This document shows positions 1-6,050 of a stretch of DNA of 9,567 nucleotides, one piece after another (position 1 is the first letter of the stretch; every line of letters starts with the position of its first letter). The translations under genes were made by a program, and so were the position numbers. The stretch comes from Candidatus Levyibacteriota bacterium (GTDB lineage Bacteria; Patescibacteriota; Microgenomatia; Levybacterales; GWA1-39-11). The stretch is taken from assembly GCA_016204525.1 (NCBI GenBank), contig JACQKO010000058.1, positions 1 through 9,567 of the forward strand, in the 5' to 3' direction. The notes under the pieces were generated by a model that was not told the origin of the DNA, made no database searches, and worked only from the letters and a program-made list of their open reading frames with translations.

Positions 1-1
1 A

Positions 2-1315
2 GGAATTATAAATTTAGTCGGTGCTCTTGGTCCGGAGCTTGCCTTTGACGCTCTTTGGTATCACTTAACAATTCCAAAACTCTACATTCAGGAAGGAGAA
101 ATATTCTTCATTCCGGGAAACCTCCTTTATTACTCGGCAATGCCTAAACTTATTGAAATGTTGTATATTCCGGCACTAGCCTTAGGTGGTGAAGTAGCTG
201 CAAAACTCATCCATTTTTCGTTTGGAATCTTAACGCTGTTTGTCTTATATAAGCTCTCAAGATTATTTCTTTCGAAAACATTTTCATTGTTAGTGCTAGC
301 TGTTTTCTATTCGAATTTGGTTGTGGCGTGGCAGTCAACGACAGCTTATGTGGATTTGGGTAGAACTTTTTTTGAAGTTTTGGCTTTGTTTTTCTTAGTC
401 TCATATTTTAAGAACAAGAAGGATTCGACTTTAACAAAAAGCGCAGTATCTATTGGCCTTGCAATTTCGTCTAAGCTACTTGCGATTGGATCATTACTTG
501 TATTTACTGTCGTATTGCTCTTAAACAGTGTGAGAATTTCGAGAGTAATTAAATTCAGCCTTATTGCGATTCTGATTCCCTCTCCTTGGTTTATTTTTTC
601 TTATATAAGCACCGGTAATCCCATTTACCCCCTTTTTACCGAAATATATAGAGTAGGGCCGTCAGTAAGCATTTCTAATATATTAAATTTCGTTCGGAGT
701 CCCGACCCAATATCGCCTATCTATTTGATAGTTTTACCATTAGTTATTGTCACATACAAAGAATTCGACAATCTCCTCAAGGTTGTTGCGATCTATTCAT
801 TTCTTTCTTTTTTGATTTGGTTTGTTACTCCTCAAACGGGCGGAGGCAGATTCATCATGCCGTATTTGCCGGCTTTTTCAATTCTTGCAGTTTCGGCCGT
901 TAACTATTCAAAAAATATTTTTATCAAGAAATACTTAATAGCTTTAATTATCTTAATTTCTATTAGTACATTAATATATAGGGGAGCGGCGAATGCAAAA
1001 TATGTTCTTGTTTTGTTGGGAATTGAATCTAAGCACGAATTTTTATCTCAAAACTTAAATTTCGATTTTGGAGATTTTTACGATGTTGATGATTACTTTA
1101 AGAATAATATCGGCCCTAACGATAAAGTCTTGATTTACGGAGGGCATAATTTGTTTTATGTTAATTTTCCGTTTATCCATGAATCGTGGGTAAAACCGGA
1201 TGATAAATTTAACTATGTCATGACTCAAGGGGTAGATCTTCCGGAAAGATTTTCGGATTGGAGCCTTGTATATGAGAACATAACAACTCATGTTAAACTA
1301 TATCGCAAACCATGA
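2..1315 (+). CDS. GT-C family glycosyltransferase (ArnT/PMT-like), 5' partial
   Basis: Integral membrane protein probably moving a sugar from a polyprenyl-phosphate donor onto a cell-surface acceptor. The reading frame stays open from base 2 to the first ATG at 140, and the upstream codons read like family sequence (FDALWYHLTIPKLY), so the gene runs off the left edge and ATG 140 is internal. In GT-C enzymes an acidic residue in the first extracytoplasmic loop is catalytic; the Asp of FDALWYHL is the candidate. Many hydrophobic segments follow, then a soluble C-terminal tail of about 100 residues starting near IESKHEFL, with a YDVDDYFKNNIGPNDKVLIYGG stretch. The last four bases (ATGA) overlap the next gene, so the two are probably co-translated. 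Acceptor and sugar cannot be read from sequence. The GT-C assignment is good; the exact family (GT39, GT83 or an RgtA-like group) is open. Confidence 0.75.
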   Translation, partial: GIINLVGALGPELAFDALWYHLTIPKLYIQEGEIFFIPGNLLYYSAMPKLIEMLYIPALALGGEVAAKLIHFSFGILTLFVLYKLSRLFLSKTFSLLVLAVFYSNLVVAWQSTTAYVDLGRTFFEVLALFFLVSYFKNKKDSTLTKSAVSIGLAISSKLLAIGSLLVFTVVLLLNSVRISRVIKFSLIAILIPSPWFIFSYISTGNPIYPLFTEIYRVGPSVSISNILNFVRSPDPISPIYLIVLPLVIVTYKEFDNLLKVVAIYSFLSFLIWFVTPQTGGGRFIMPYLPAFSILAVSAVNYSKNIFIKKYLIALIILISISTLIYRGAANAKYVLVLLGIESKHEFLSQNLNFDFGDFYDVDDYFKNNIGPNDKVLIYGGHNLFYVNFPFIHESWVKPDDKFNYVMTQGVDLPERFSDWSLVYENITTHVKLYRKP

Positions 1316-2502
1316 ACATTTTACTTAACCTGCTGATTTTCTCCTTGCCGTTGGGTGTTGTTTTTAGGATAACGCCAATTCAAAACGTATCTTTCTATCT
1401 CCACGATATCCTTGCGGGATTAATATTTTTGTTCGTACTTTTTCAAATAATCATTCGAAGGGAAAAAATAAAGGGAAAGAAGCTCTTTATTATAATCTTC
1501 TTATTTTTATTGGTTGGGTTTATTTCTTTATTAATAAACATGAGGCATCTTACATTTCAAACTTTCTTAATATCTTTTGCTTATTCATTAAGATACGCAG
1601 CTTACGCAAGTATAATTTTTGCATTTCAATTTTTAGATAAAAAATTTAAGGAGTCGATAAATATCAAATTAATTGTGGCTGGAGCGATCTTTACTGCAGT
1701 AGGATTTATTCAATATTTTTATTATCCGAATCTTCGCAACCTATACTATTTAGGATGGGACGAGCATTTGTATCGTCTTTTCTCAACATTCCTTGATCCA
1801 AATTTTGCCGGAGCTTTCCTAGTTTTAATCATTCTTTTATTAAGCGATAACATAATTCGAAACTACAAACACAAAAATAGGGTAATCTCTTATGCAGTAC
1901 TATGGGTGGCTGTATTGATTGCAATATTTCTCACATACTCAAGAAGCGCTTTTATAATGCTAACCATAAGTATAGTAGTTTTATTATCGATTCATAAAAT
2001 GTACAGAGTTTTATTGTTGCTAGTAGTTCTGTTTTTGTCATTGTTTTTCATCTTTTCGAATAGAAACATAGAAGGGTTAAATCCATTAAGAATCACGTCT
2101 GTTGAAGCAAGAATCGATTCGGCTAACGAAGCTTTTACTATTTTTGCAAAAAACCCTCTTATTGGGGTGGGGCTTAATGCATATAGATATGCACAGGTAA
2201 GGTACGGGTTTAGGACGGATTCGGGCACGCTCGTAAGTAATGCGGACGCAGGAACCGACAATAGTTATTTATTTGTCTTGGCGACCACGGGAGTTATTGG
2301 ACTTCTGATTTTTCTAGATTTATGGGTTAATGTCTTTAGGTTAATTATTCGAAGTCTTCATTCGAATATCCACGGAAGACTCGCCTTTGCTTCGATTGCG
2401 GGCCTTTTAGTTAATGCAATATTCATAAACAGCCTTTTTTATACACCTATTATAGCCTGGATATTCCTCCTCATAGGTCTTACAGTAAACAAGAATCGGT
2501 AG
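1312..2502 (+). CDS. O-antigen ligase / Wzy polymerase-like membrane protein
   Basis: A 396-residue polytopic membrane protein of the O-antigen ligase/polymerase superfamily (Wzy_C, WaaL-like). These proteins join lipid-linked glycans to each other or to an acceptor outside the membrane. Family signatures are visible: RLFSTFLDPNFAGAFL (about 155-170), TYSRSAFI (208-215), an Arg-containing stretch RIDSANEAFTIFAKNPLIGVG (267-287) before the large extracytoplasmic loop, and DNSYLFVLATTGVIGLL (316-332), where the family usually has HNxYL...GxxGL. Here Asp replaces that His. About ten to twelve hydrophobic segments surround these. The start ATG overlaps the stop of the upstream glycosyltransferase, indicating coupling and a shared polysaccharide or protein-glycosylation role. 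Polymerase versus ligase cannot be decided. Whether the organism has an outer membrane is unknown; CPR cells usually lack one, so a surface glycan or S-layer glycoprotein is a more likely target than LPS. Confidence 0.8.
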   Translation: MNILLNLLIFSLPLGVVFRITPIQNVSFYLHDILAGLIFLFVLFQIIIRREKIKGKKLFIIIFLFLLVGFISLLINMRHLTFQTFLISFAYSLRYAAYASIIFAFQFLDKKFKESINIKLIVAGAIFTAVGFIQYFYYPNLRNLYYLGWDEHLYRLFSTFLDPNFAGAFLVLIILLLSDNIIRNYKHKNRVISYAVLWVAVLIAIFLTYSRSAFIMLTISIVVLLSIHKMYRVLLLLVVLFLSLFFIFSNRNIEGLNPLRITSVEARIDSANEAFTIFAKNPLIGVGLNAYRYAQVRYGFRTDSGTLVSNADAGTDNSYLFVLATTGVIGLLIFLDLWVNVFRLIIRSLHSNIHGRLAFASIAGLLVNAIFINSLFYTPIIAWIFLLIGLTVNKNR

Positions 2503-2507
2503 CTTTT

Positions 2508-2526
2508 ATCCACCTGGAGGGTGGAT
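2508..2526. repeat. REP-like hairpin, distal copy
   Basis: ATCCACCTGGAGGGTGGAT is a perfect 7-bp stem (ATCCACC/GGTGGAT) with a 5-nt loop. It lies 5 nt after the stop of the O-antigen-ligase-like gene and downstream of the transposase gene. It matches the copy at 3292-3310 at 16 of 19 positions. A GTAG tetranucleotide, a motif found at the foot of classical REP sequences, lies at 2499-2502 but overlaps the upstream stop codon and may be chance. The hairpin could also help end transcription from the left, although no clear T-run follows. Confidence 0.7.
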
Positions 2527-2555
2527 TAGTTTCCCACCTACTCTTTACATCACTA

Positions 2556-2571
2556 TTTAAGCGTTTAAGCG
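2556..2571. repeat. Perfect tandem 8-mer (TTTAAGCG x2)
   Basis: TTTAAGCG occurs twice in direct tandem just after the 3' end of the transposase gene and inside the inferred element. It is short, with no known role; it may be part of the element end or a replication-slippage product. Confidence 0.5.
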
Positions 2572-2574
2572 AGA

Positions 2575-3249
2575 CTATTCTAATGTTAAATGTTTGATTA
2601 ACTCAAGCTTTTTCCCATATTCAACATGATCTAGAACAAATTTCTCGTAATGTTTCGTGGATTCAAACATAGACATAACTAGATCCCTATTCGAAATAGC
2701 ATTACCTTTCAAGATAGAGATATATTCTGGGTATGAAGACCATTTGTATTTATTTAGATCAGATTCGTTGATGACACTCGATACAACCGGATTAAGGTGT
2801 ATATATCGAGAAAGATGAATAAATTGTTCGTCACTTTCCACAAGTACAGCTTTAAATATCCCTTCGAATATGGGTCCGATTCTTTCGTGTTTTGTATTAA
2901 AATACCTAGTATAAGCGTTCGTGAAGTTTGAAACGAAGATAGGGATTCCTCTATCTATCTTTTGTTGAAGCATGAAATGGAAATGATTTGGCATAAGACA
3001 ATATGCTAAGATGTCGACCTGGCTCTCATTTTTATTAAGCTCCCTTGAAACATCTTCTTTTAAACTATTCGGTAGCTGTAGAAATTTTGAATACCTTATA
3101 GGTGTTTCACTATGTTTATAAAACTGAATTAACTCCTGCGCTCTAGAATATTCTCGAATTCCTGTGAAGATAGTACGTCTATCAATACCCCTGTTAAATA
3201 CGTGGTAAATATATCCATTGCTAAAAACTAAACGCCTATTGGTTGCCAT
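2575..3249 (-). CDS. REP-associated tyrosine (Y1/HUH) transposase
   Basis: Single-strand DNA transposase of the Y1_Tnp (IS200-like, TnpA_REP/RAYT) family. The family start is visible in NGYIYHVFNRGIDRRTIF. The metal-binding HUH motif is MPNHFHFML, with His-Phe-His near residues 89-91 of the 224-residue product. The nucleophile is probably the first Tyr of NAYTRYFN, with the second Tyr as alternative. Conserved FEGIFKAVLV and RYIHLNPV segments follow, as in RAYTs. The ATG at 3249 is chosen because family members usually start just before the NGxxYHV segment. An in-frame ATG at 3267 and TTG at 3270 would add 6-7 residues. No start has a clear Shine-Dalgarno sequence. The frame is intact, so the protein could be active. 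Flanking hairpins of the same sequence are its probable substrate. Other uses of this fold (domesticated RAYT) cannot be excluded. Confidence 0.85.
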   Translation of the reverse strand: MATNRRLVFSNGYIYHVFNRGIDRRTIFTGIREYSRAQELIQFYKHSETPIRYSKFLQLPNSLKEDVSRELNKNESQVDILAYCLMPNHFHFMLQQKIDRGIPIFVSNFTNAYTRYFNTKHERIGPIFEGIFKAVLVESDEQFIHLSRYIHLNPVVSSVINESDLNKYKWSSYPEYISILKGNAISNRDLVMSMFESTKHYEKFVLDHVEYGKKLELIKHLTLE

Positions 3250-3291
3250 ACTATATAAAGTTTGCATCAAAAAAGAAGAGGTGTCAAGCTA

Positions 3292-3310
3292 ATACACCCG
3301 GAGGGTGCAT
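3292..3310. repeat. REP-like hairpin, proximal copy
   Basis: ATACACCCGGAGGGTGCAT lies upstream of the transposase gene. The core stem is CACCC/GGGTG with a GGA loop, extended outward by A-T pairs after one mismatch. The central GGAGGGTG is shared with the distal copy in the same orientation. Confidence 0.7.
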
Positions 3311-3325
3311 TAAAGTGTAATAATT

Positions 3326-3331
3326 ATTATA
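3326..3331 (-). promoter_or_regulatory. Possible -10 element for the transposase
   Basis: TATAAT on the minus strand lies about 77 nt before ATG 3249, just outside the proximal hairpin. The best -35 candidate is weak (CTCTTG at 17 nt, or TTGTAA at 14 nt). In this AT-rich region a chance match is quite possible. If real, the transcript would carry the hairpin in its leader. Confidence 0.25.
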
Positions 3332-3398
3332 GAATTTATCGTGGCTTACAAGAGAGCAAACTACATCAGTAGGCCCTGGTGAACTTTGTTGGAATTTA

Positions 3399-4706
3399 TT
3401 ATATCGAAGTCGGGCGAGGTCTAATTCTATGAAATGCTTCTCCTATTGTGTGTGGCATATCCTCCAAATCGCTTGATCTTGCTTGGTGCCACGGAACAGC
3501 CAACGGCATTTTTCTACGATTGTGAGTAAAGAAGGTTTTGTCATACTTACCTGTTTCTACAGTAGGCTCACCGTACCTGTATCCTCCATCATAAACAAAA
3601 GCCAAAGTTACAGAACCCGGTTGTTCCCTTGCTATTTGATCTGCAATAATCATAGAAGCAGCGGATGTAATACCAATAGATTCAGCAACTGAAAGACATC
3701 TTCCATTGTGGAATTTCATTCTTACAATAGCATTATTGACATTCACAAGTCGAATTTCATCAAAAACCGCATGATCTAAGAAGGGCAGCTTCATGCCTGG
3801 AATAATTGAACCGGGCATTATTTGTGGTTTAAATACTAATCCCAATTCTTCTGCTCGGCCAGGATATTTATCTCTAAATAAAACTGCGTTATCCTGACTT
3901 TCAACTCCTATAATTTTTGCGCCAGGAAAACGTCTGTTTCGTGCGTGATAAATTCCGGTAGAGCTTGAACCATTTCCAATCACCGAAACTATATTATCGA
4001 CATTCACGCCTTCCGGCACATTTACCCAAGCTTGATCAATCAAATCTTCCATTGCTCTTGGGGTAATGCCATTTTCAGAATGATTCACAAGAGCCATTGT
4101 ATGACCGTATTTATCTCTAGCCAAAAATAAATTAAAATCGCCATTTCTAATTGGGTCTAAAATGTCATGATCTGTTTCGCGCGCCTCTCTAATAAAAGCT
4201 CTCGTTTCAGCACGGCTTGCTTCTGGTATATAAGCATTTTCATCGCCAATTTCTACGAGCTCTGCACCGAAGTTAATCATTTCTTGTTTTCTTGCCACGT
4301 CAAGTCTTGTAGGAACATAAATATGAGCCTTGTAACCGAGCCTACTTGACATCCAAGCAAAAGATGTACCTGCACTTCCTGAAGTTACCTCATACAAATC
4401 ATCGCCCTGTTTTATCACTCCATCTTTTTCCAGTGTTGAAAGCGTGTTAAAATAAACAGGGTCGTAATGACTTCCGGAAGGTCTATAGGATTCATATTTA
4501 TATAAAATTGCGGAACCATTAGGTTGTATGTCGCTAATAAGTGGGGTAATAGAGAAGACTAAATTTCTTAGACTCTCATATTGAGCCGTGCGATTTTGGG
4601 CTGTTGCAAGTTCCGACGCAGGTCTTATGCCAGCAGTGCGTTCACGAATTCCCAAATCGCGTTGAAACGTAGTGTAAATATAGCCCTGAGGTCTGGCTTC
4701 TGTCAT
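3399..4706 (-). CDS. Fold-type II PLP-enzyme-like protein lacking the Schiff-base lysine
   Basis: A 435-residue protein of the PALP family (cysteine synthase, threonine synthase and tryptophan synthase beta). The alignable blocks are in order: ILYKYESYRPSGSHYDP (67-83), equivalent to KLE..NPGGSVKDR; EVTSGSAGTSFAW (106-118), equivalent to the substrate loop TSGNTG; a GNGSSSTGI phosphate loop (244-252); GVES (267-270); GITSAAS (345-351); and FVYDGGYRY (370-378), where cysteine synthases have PDSGERY. The lysine that binds PLP is Tyr81 here (codon TAC, 4464-4466). The substrate-loop Asn is Ser, and the Ser that usually holds the pyridine nitrogen appears to be Gly. The fold is therefore clear, but normal PLP chemistry is doubtful. 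The N-terminal ~60 and C-terminal ~50 residues have no recognisable counterpart. It lies downstream of, and on the same strand as, the Ig-like gene, but a promoter sits in the 54-nt gap. The substrate is unknown. Confidence 0.75.
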   Translation of the reverse strand: MTEARPQGYIYTTFQRDLGIRERTAGIRPASELATAQNRTAQYESLRNLVFSITPLISDIQPNGSAILYKYESYRPSGSHYDPVYFNTLSTLEKDGVIKQGDDLYEVTSGSAGTSFAWMSSRLGYKAHIYVPTRLDVARKQEMINFGAELVEIGDENAYIPEASRAETRAFIREARETDHDILDPIRNGDFNLFLARDKYGHTMALVNHSENGITPRAMEDLIDQAWVNVPEGVNVDNIVSVIGNGSSSTGIYHARNRRFPGAKIIGVESQDNAVLFRDKYPGRAEELGLVFKPQIMPGSIIPGMKLPFLDHAVFDEIRLVNVNNAIVRMKFHNGRCLSVAESIGITSAASMIIADQIAREQPGSVTLAFVYDGGYRYGEPTVETGKYDKTFFTHNRRKMPLAVPWHQARSSDLEDMPHTIGEAFHRIRPRPTSI

Positions 4707-4712
4707 AGAGAT

Positions 4713-4740
4713 ATTATGCTACTTTAATGGATCGAGTCAA
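4713..4740 (-). promoter_or_regulatory. Sigma-70-type promoter, predicted leaderless
   Basis: On the minus strand there is TTGACT (4740-4735), a 16-nt spacer, then CATAAT (4718-4713). Each hexamer is one mismatch from consensus. The -10 ends 6 nt before the ATG at 4706, so transcription would start at or next to the start codon. There is no Shine-Dalgarno sequence, which fits leaderless initiation. A second TATAAT (4748-4743) lies further upstream. Confidence 0.5.
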
Positions 4741-4760
4741 ATATTATAGGACACCAGTAT

Positions 4761-5474
4761 TTACGGTGAATAGGAGACTGTGAGTTCTTTTTCGGTTGTT
4801 TTTCCGGCAAGATTGGTTGCTACCACCTTTATCTTATTTTCTCCCTCTTTTAATTTAAATACGTAAGAAAAGTTTCCATCAGTATCAACAATTGCTATGA
4901 AATCATTAACTCTAATGGTATTTTCAGGATCCGTGGTTCCGCGAATATTTATTTCCTGATCAGCTTTTGAGAAGCCTGCTCCATCAGTAGGGAAACTTAT
5001 CTCAAGTTTAGGTTCATCCTTAAGGTAGGAAATTTTATAGTCTTGTGAGAAGTCACTCTTTTTATTATTCCTTATCATTCTGACGCGAAGTGTATTTTCG
5101 CCCTGTTCAAGTTTTACGTCTTCAATTTCAAAATCCTGAGAATTATTAAGTCTTACTATTTCATATGAAGAATTGTTTAGAAATAACTCAACCTTCCCGT
5201 CCGCGTAGAAAGCTCTCCCCATTACGGCTATAAGTTCTTCCGTAGTTCCCTGAGGCAAAGGATCAAGCTGTGGAGGTTGAAGATCTGCGTCTGACTGAAA
5301 ACTTGTTACTTGCTTTGATTTACCGGTTAAAGTATCAATGAATCCTCCAAATCCAGAAATTAGAAGAGGACCAAAATTTAGCACAACAAAGATTACTACT
5401 ACAATACCAATAACAGAGGCATATAATTGTTTACGGTTATGTTTTTCTGATCTTCGCGAAAGTCGTGAATCCAT
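4761..5474 (-). CDS. Membrane-anchored protein with two Ig-like domains
   Basis: The product is 237 residues. A basic N-terminus (DSRLSRRSEKHNRKQ) precedes one hydrophobic segment at about 18-43 (YASVIGIVVVIFVVLNFGPLLISGF), then a polar Pro-rich linker. Two beta-rich repeats follow, about 77-150 and 152-237. Each has the pattern of bacterial Ig-like/glucodextranase-B-like domains (VMGRAFYADGKVELFLNN... GENTLRVRM; INIRGTTDPENTIRVND... DGNFSYVFKLKEGENKIKVVATN). It is probably a single-pass protein with its C-terminus outside the cell, perhaps for adhesion or wall binding; I do not recognise a specific function. ATG 5474 is preferred over an in-frame TTG at 5522, because the extra 16 residues would be encoded by the AT-rich repeat of the spacer. 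No good Shine-Dalgarno sequence is seen. It lies 156 nt after atpC on the same strand. Confidence 0.75.
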   Translation of the reverse strand: MDSRLSRRSEKHNRKQLYASVIGIVVVIFVVLNFGPLLISGFGGFIDTLTGKSKQVTSFQSDADLQPPQLDPLPQGTTEELIAVMGRAFYADGKVELFLNNSSYEIVRLNNSQDFEIEDVKLEQGENTLRVRMIRNNKKSDFSQDYKISYLKDEPKLEISFPTDGAGFSKADQEINIRGTTDPENTIRVNDFIAIVDTDGNFSYVFKLKEGENKIKVVATNLAGKTTEKELTVSYSP

Positions 5475-5483
5475 TATTTTATT

Positions 5484-5622
5484 AATAACCAATTTACCAA
5501 TAACCAATTGATCACTTCTCAAGTTGTAAGTTGTACGATCTAAGATTTAAGAAATTTCTTACATCTTAAACCTTACATCTTAGGCACCTTTGAATTGGTT
5601 TGTTTATTGGTGCTTGGTTATT
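5484..5622. repeat. Spacer built of nested inverted and heptamer repeats
   Basis: This covers most of the gap between atpC and the Ig-like gene. The outer arms (5484-5509 and 5593-5622) are an imperfect inverted repeat of AACCAAT/ATTGGTT units, each followed or preceded by TGATCA. Inside is a 28-nt near-perfect palindrome at 5541-5568 (13 of 14 pairs). CTTACATCTTA at 5558-5568 recurs at 5572-5582 with an exact 14-nt step. An AAGTTGT tandem lies at 5521-5534. Most units recur with a 7-nt period. The left arm covers the TTG-start extension of the Ig-like gene. No T-run follows the palindrome, so it is not a classic terminator. Confidence 0.65.
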
Positions 5623-5630
5623 GATCATTA

Positions 5631-6050
5631 TCAGTGCTGTCTTCTCCTTACCTTCTGAGCAACTTTGAGTTCAAGGATTGACATTTTTAGATCTTTATCA
5701 GCGATTGTGAACTCTTCATTTGTCAACTTTTCGCGAAGTTTTTGTTCTGCCTGTCTCTTTTTTTCCTCGCTTTTTGCCATTTCTATACTTTCCGCTCGTA
5801 TTGCATAGTCTGATAAGACGCTTGCTTTGTTGTTGTTCATCTCAAAAAAACCTCCGGCTATTACATAGGATGTTCTTTTTCCTTGTTCCACCACTTCTAT
5901 CTCGCCTTCAATTAATTTTGTAAATAATGCTGCGTGATGCGGAAGAACCGTAATCGCCCCGTTTGAAGTTGGCAGAGTAACCTGATCAACATTTCCTCCA
6001 AATATTATGCCTTGCGGGGAAACTACCTCAAGGGAAAGATTATCAGCCAT
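5631..6050 (-). CDS. atpC: F1Fo ATP synthase epsilon subunit
   Basis: A 139-residue epsilon subunit of the F1 central stalk, which links gamma rotation to the catalytic head and can inhibit ATP hydrolysis. The N-terminal beta-sandwich is typical: LSLEVVSPQGIIFGGNVDQVTLPTSNGAITVLPHHAAL, then an IAGGFFEMNNNKASVLSDYA block. The C-terminal part is a charged helical hairpin (SEEKKRQAEQKLREKL and onwards), ending in a basic RRRQH tail. The start is ATG 6050 rather than an in-frame upstream codon at 6122, because the family begins at this Met and AGGAGG (6060-6065) sits 9 nt before it. The gene overlaps the end of atpD by 8 bp, giving tight coupling of beta and epsilon synthesis. Confidence 0.95.
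   Translation of the reverse strand: MADNLSLEVVSPQGIIFGGNVDQVTLPTSNGAITVLPHHAALFTKLIEGEIEVVEQGKRTSYVIAGGFFEMNNNKASVLSDYAIRAESIEMAKSEEKKRQAEQKLREKLTNEEFTIADKDLKMSILELKVAQKVRRRQH

Larger units (their letters stand above)
2508..3310 (-). mobile_element. REP/RAYT-type single-gene element (inferred limits)
   Basis: One Y1 transposase gene sits between two near-identical 19-nt hairpin sequences (2508-2526 and 3292-3310) matching at 16 of 19 positions and lying in the same orientation. This is the arrangement of a REP-associated tyrosine transposase with its recognition hairpins. The limits given are simply the outer edges of the hairpins. HUH Y1 elements of the IS200 type need not make target duplications or have inverted ends, so the true cleavage sites cannot be placed by eye. 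The element lies between convergent gene sets and disrupts nothing recognisable. Confidence 0.6.

Noticed and set aside
1992..2261. Minus-strand open frame inside the O-antigen-ligase-like gene
   Set aside because: It lies opposite a well-supported membrane protein and shows no recognisable domain.
3311..3398. Small gene or RNA between the transposase element and the PLP-like gene
   Set aside because: Only a TATAAT-like hexamer is seen in these 88 nt; no frame or stable structure stands out.
5541..5568. Rho-independent terminator after atpC
   Set aside because: The palindrome is almost all A-T with no loop and no following T-run; it fits better with the repeat pattern of the spacer.
5484..5582. 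CRISPR array
   Set aside because: Units are 7-14 nt, degenerate, and lack spacers of uniform length; no cas genes are nearby.
6043..6045. UGA recoding
   Set aside because: TGA falls at family-typical ends of atpD and atpC and in the ATGA overlap at 1312-1315, so it acts as a stop here.
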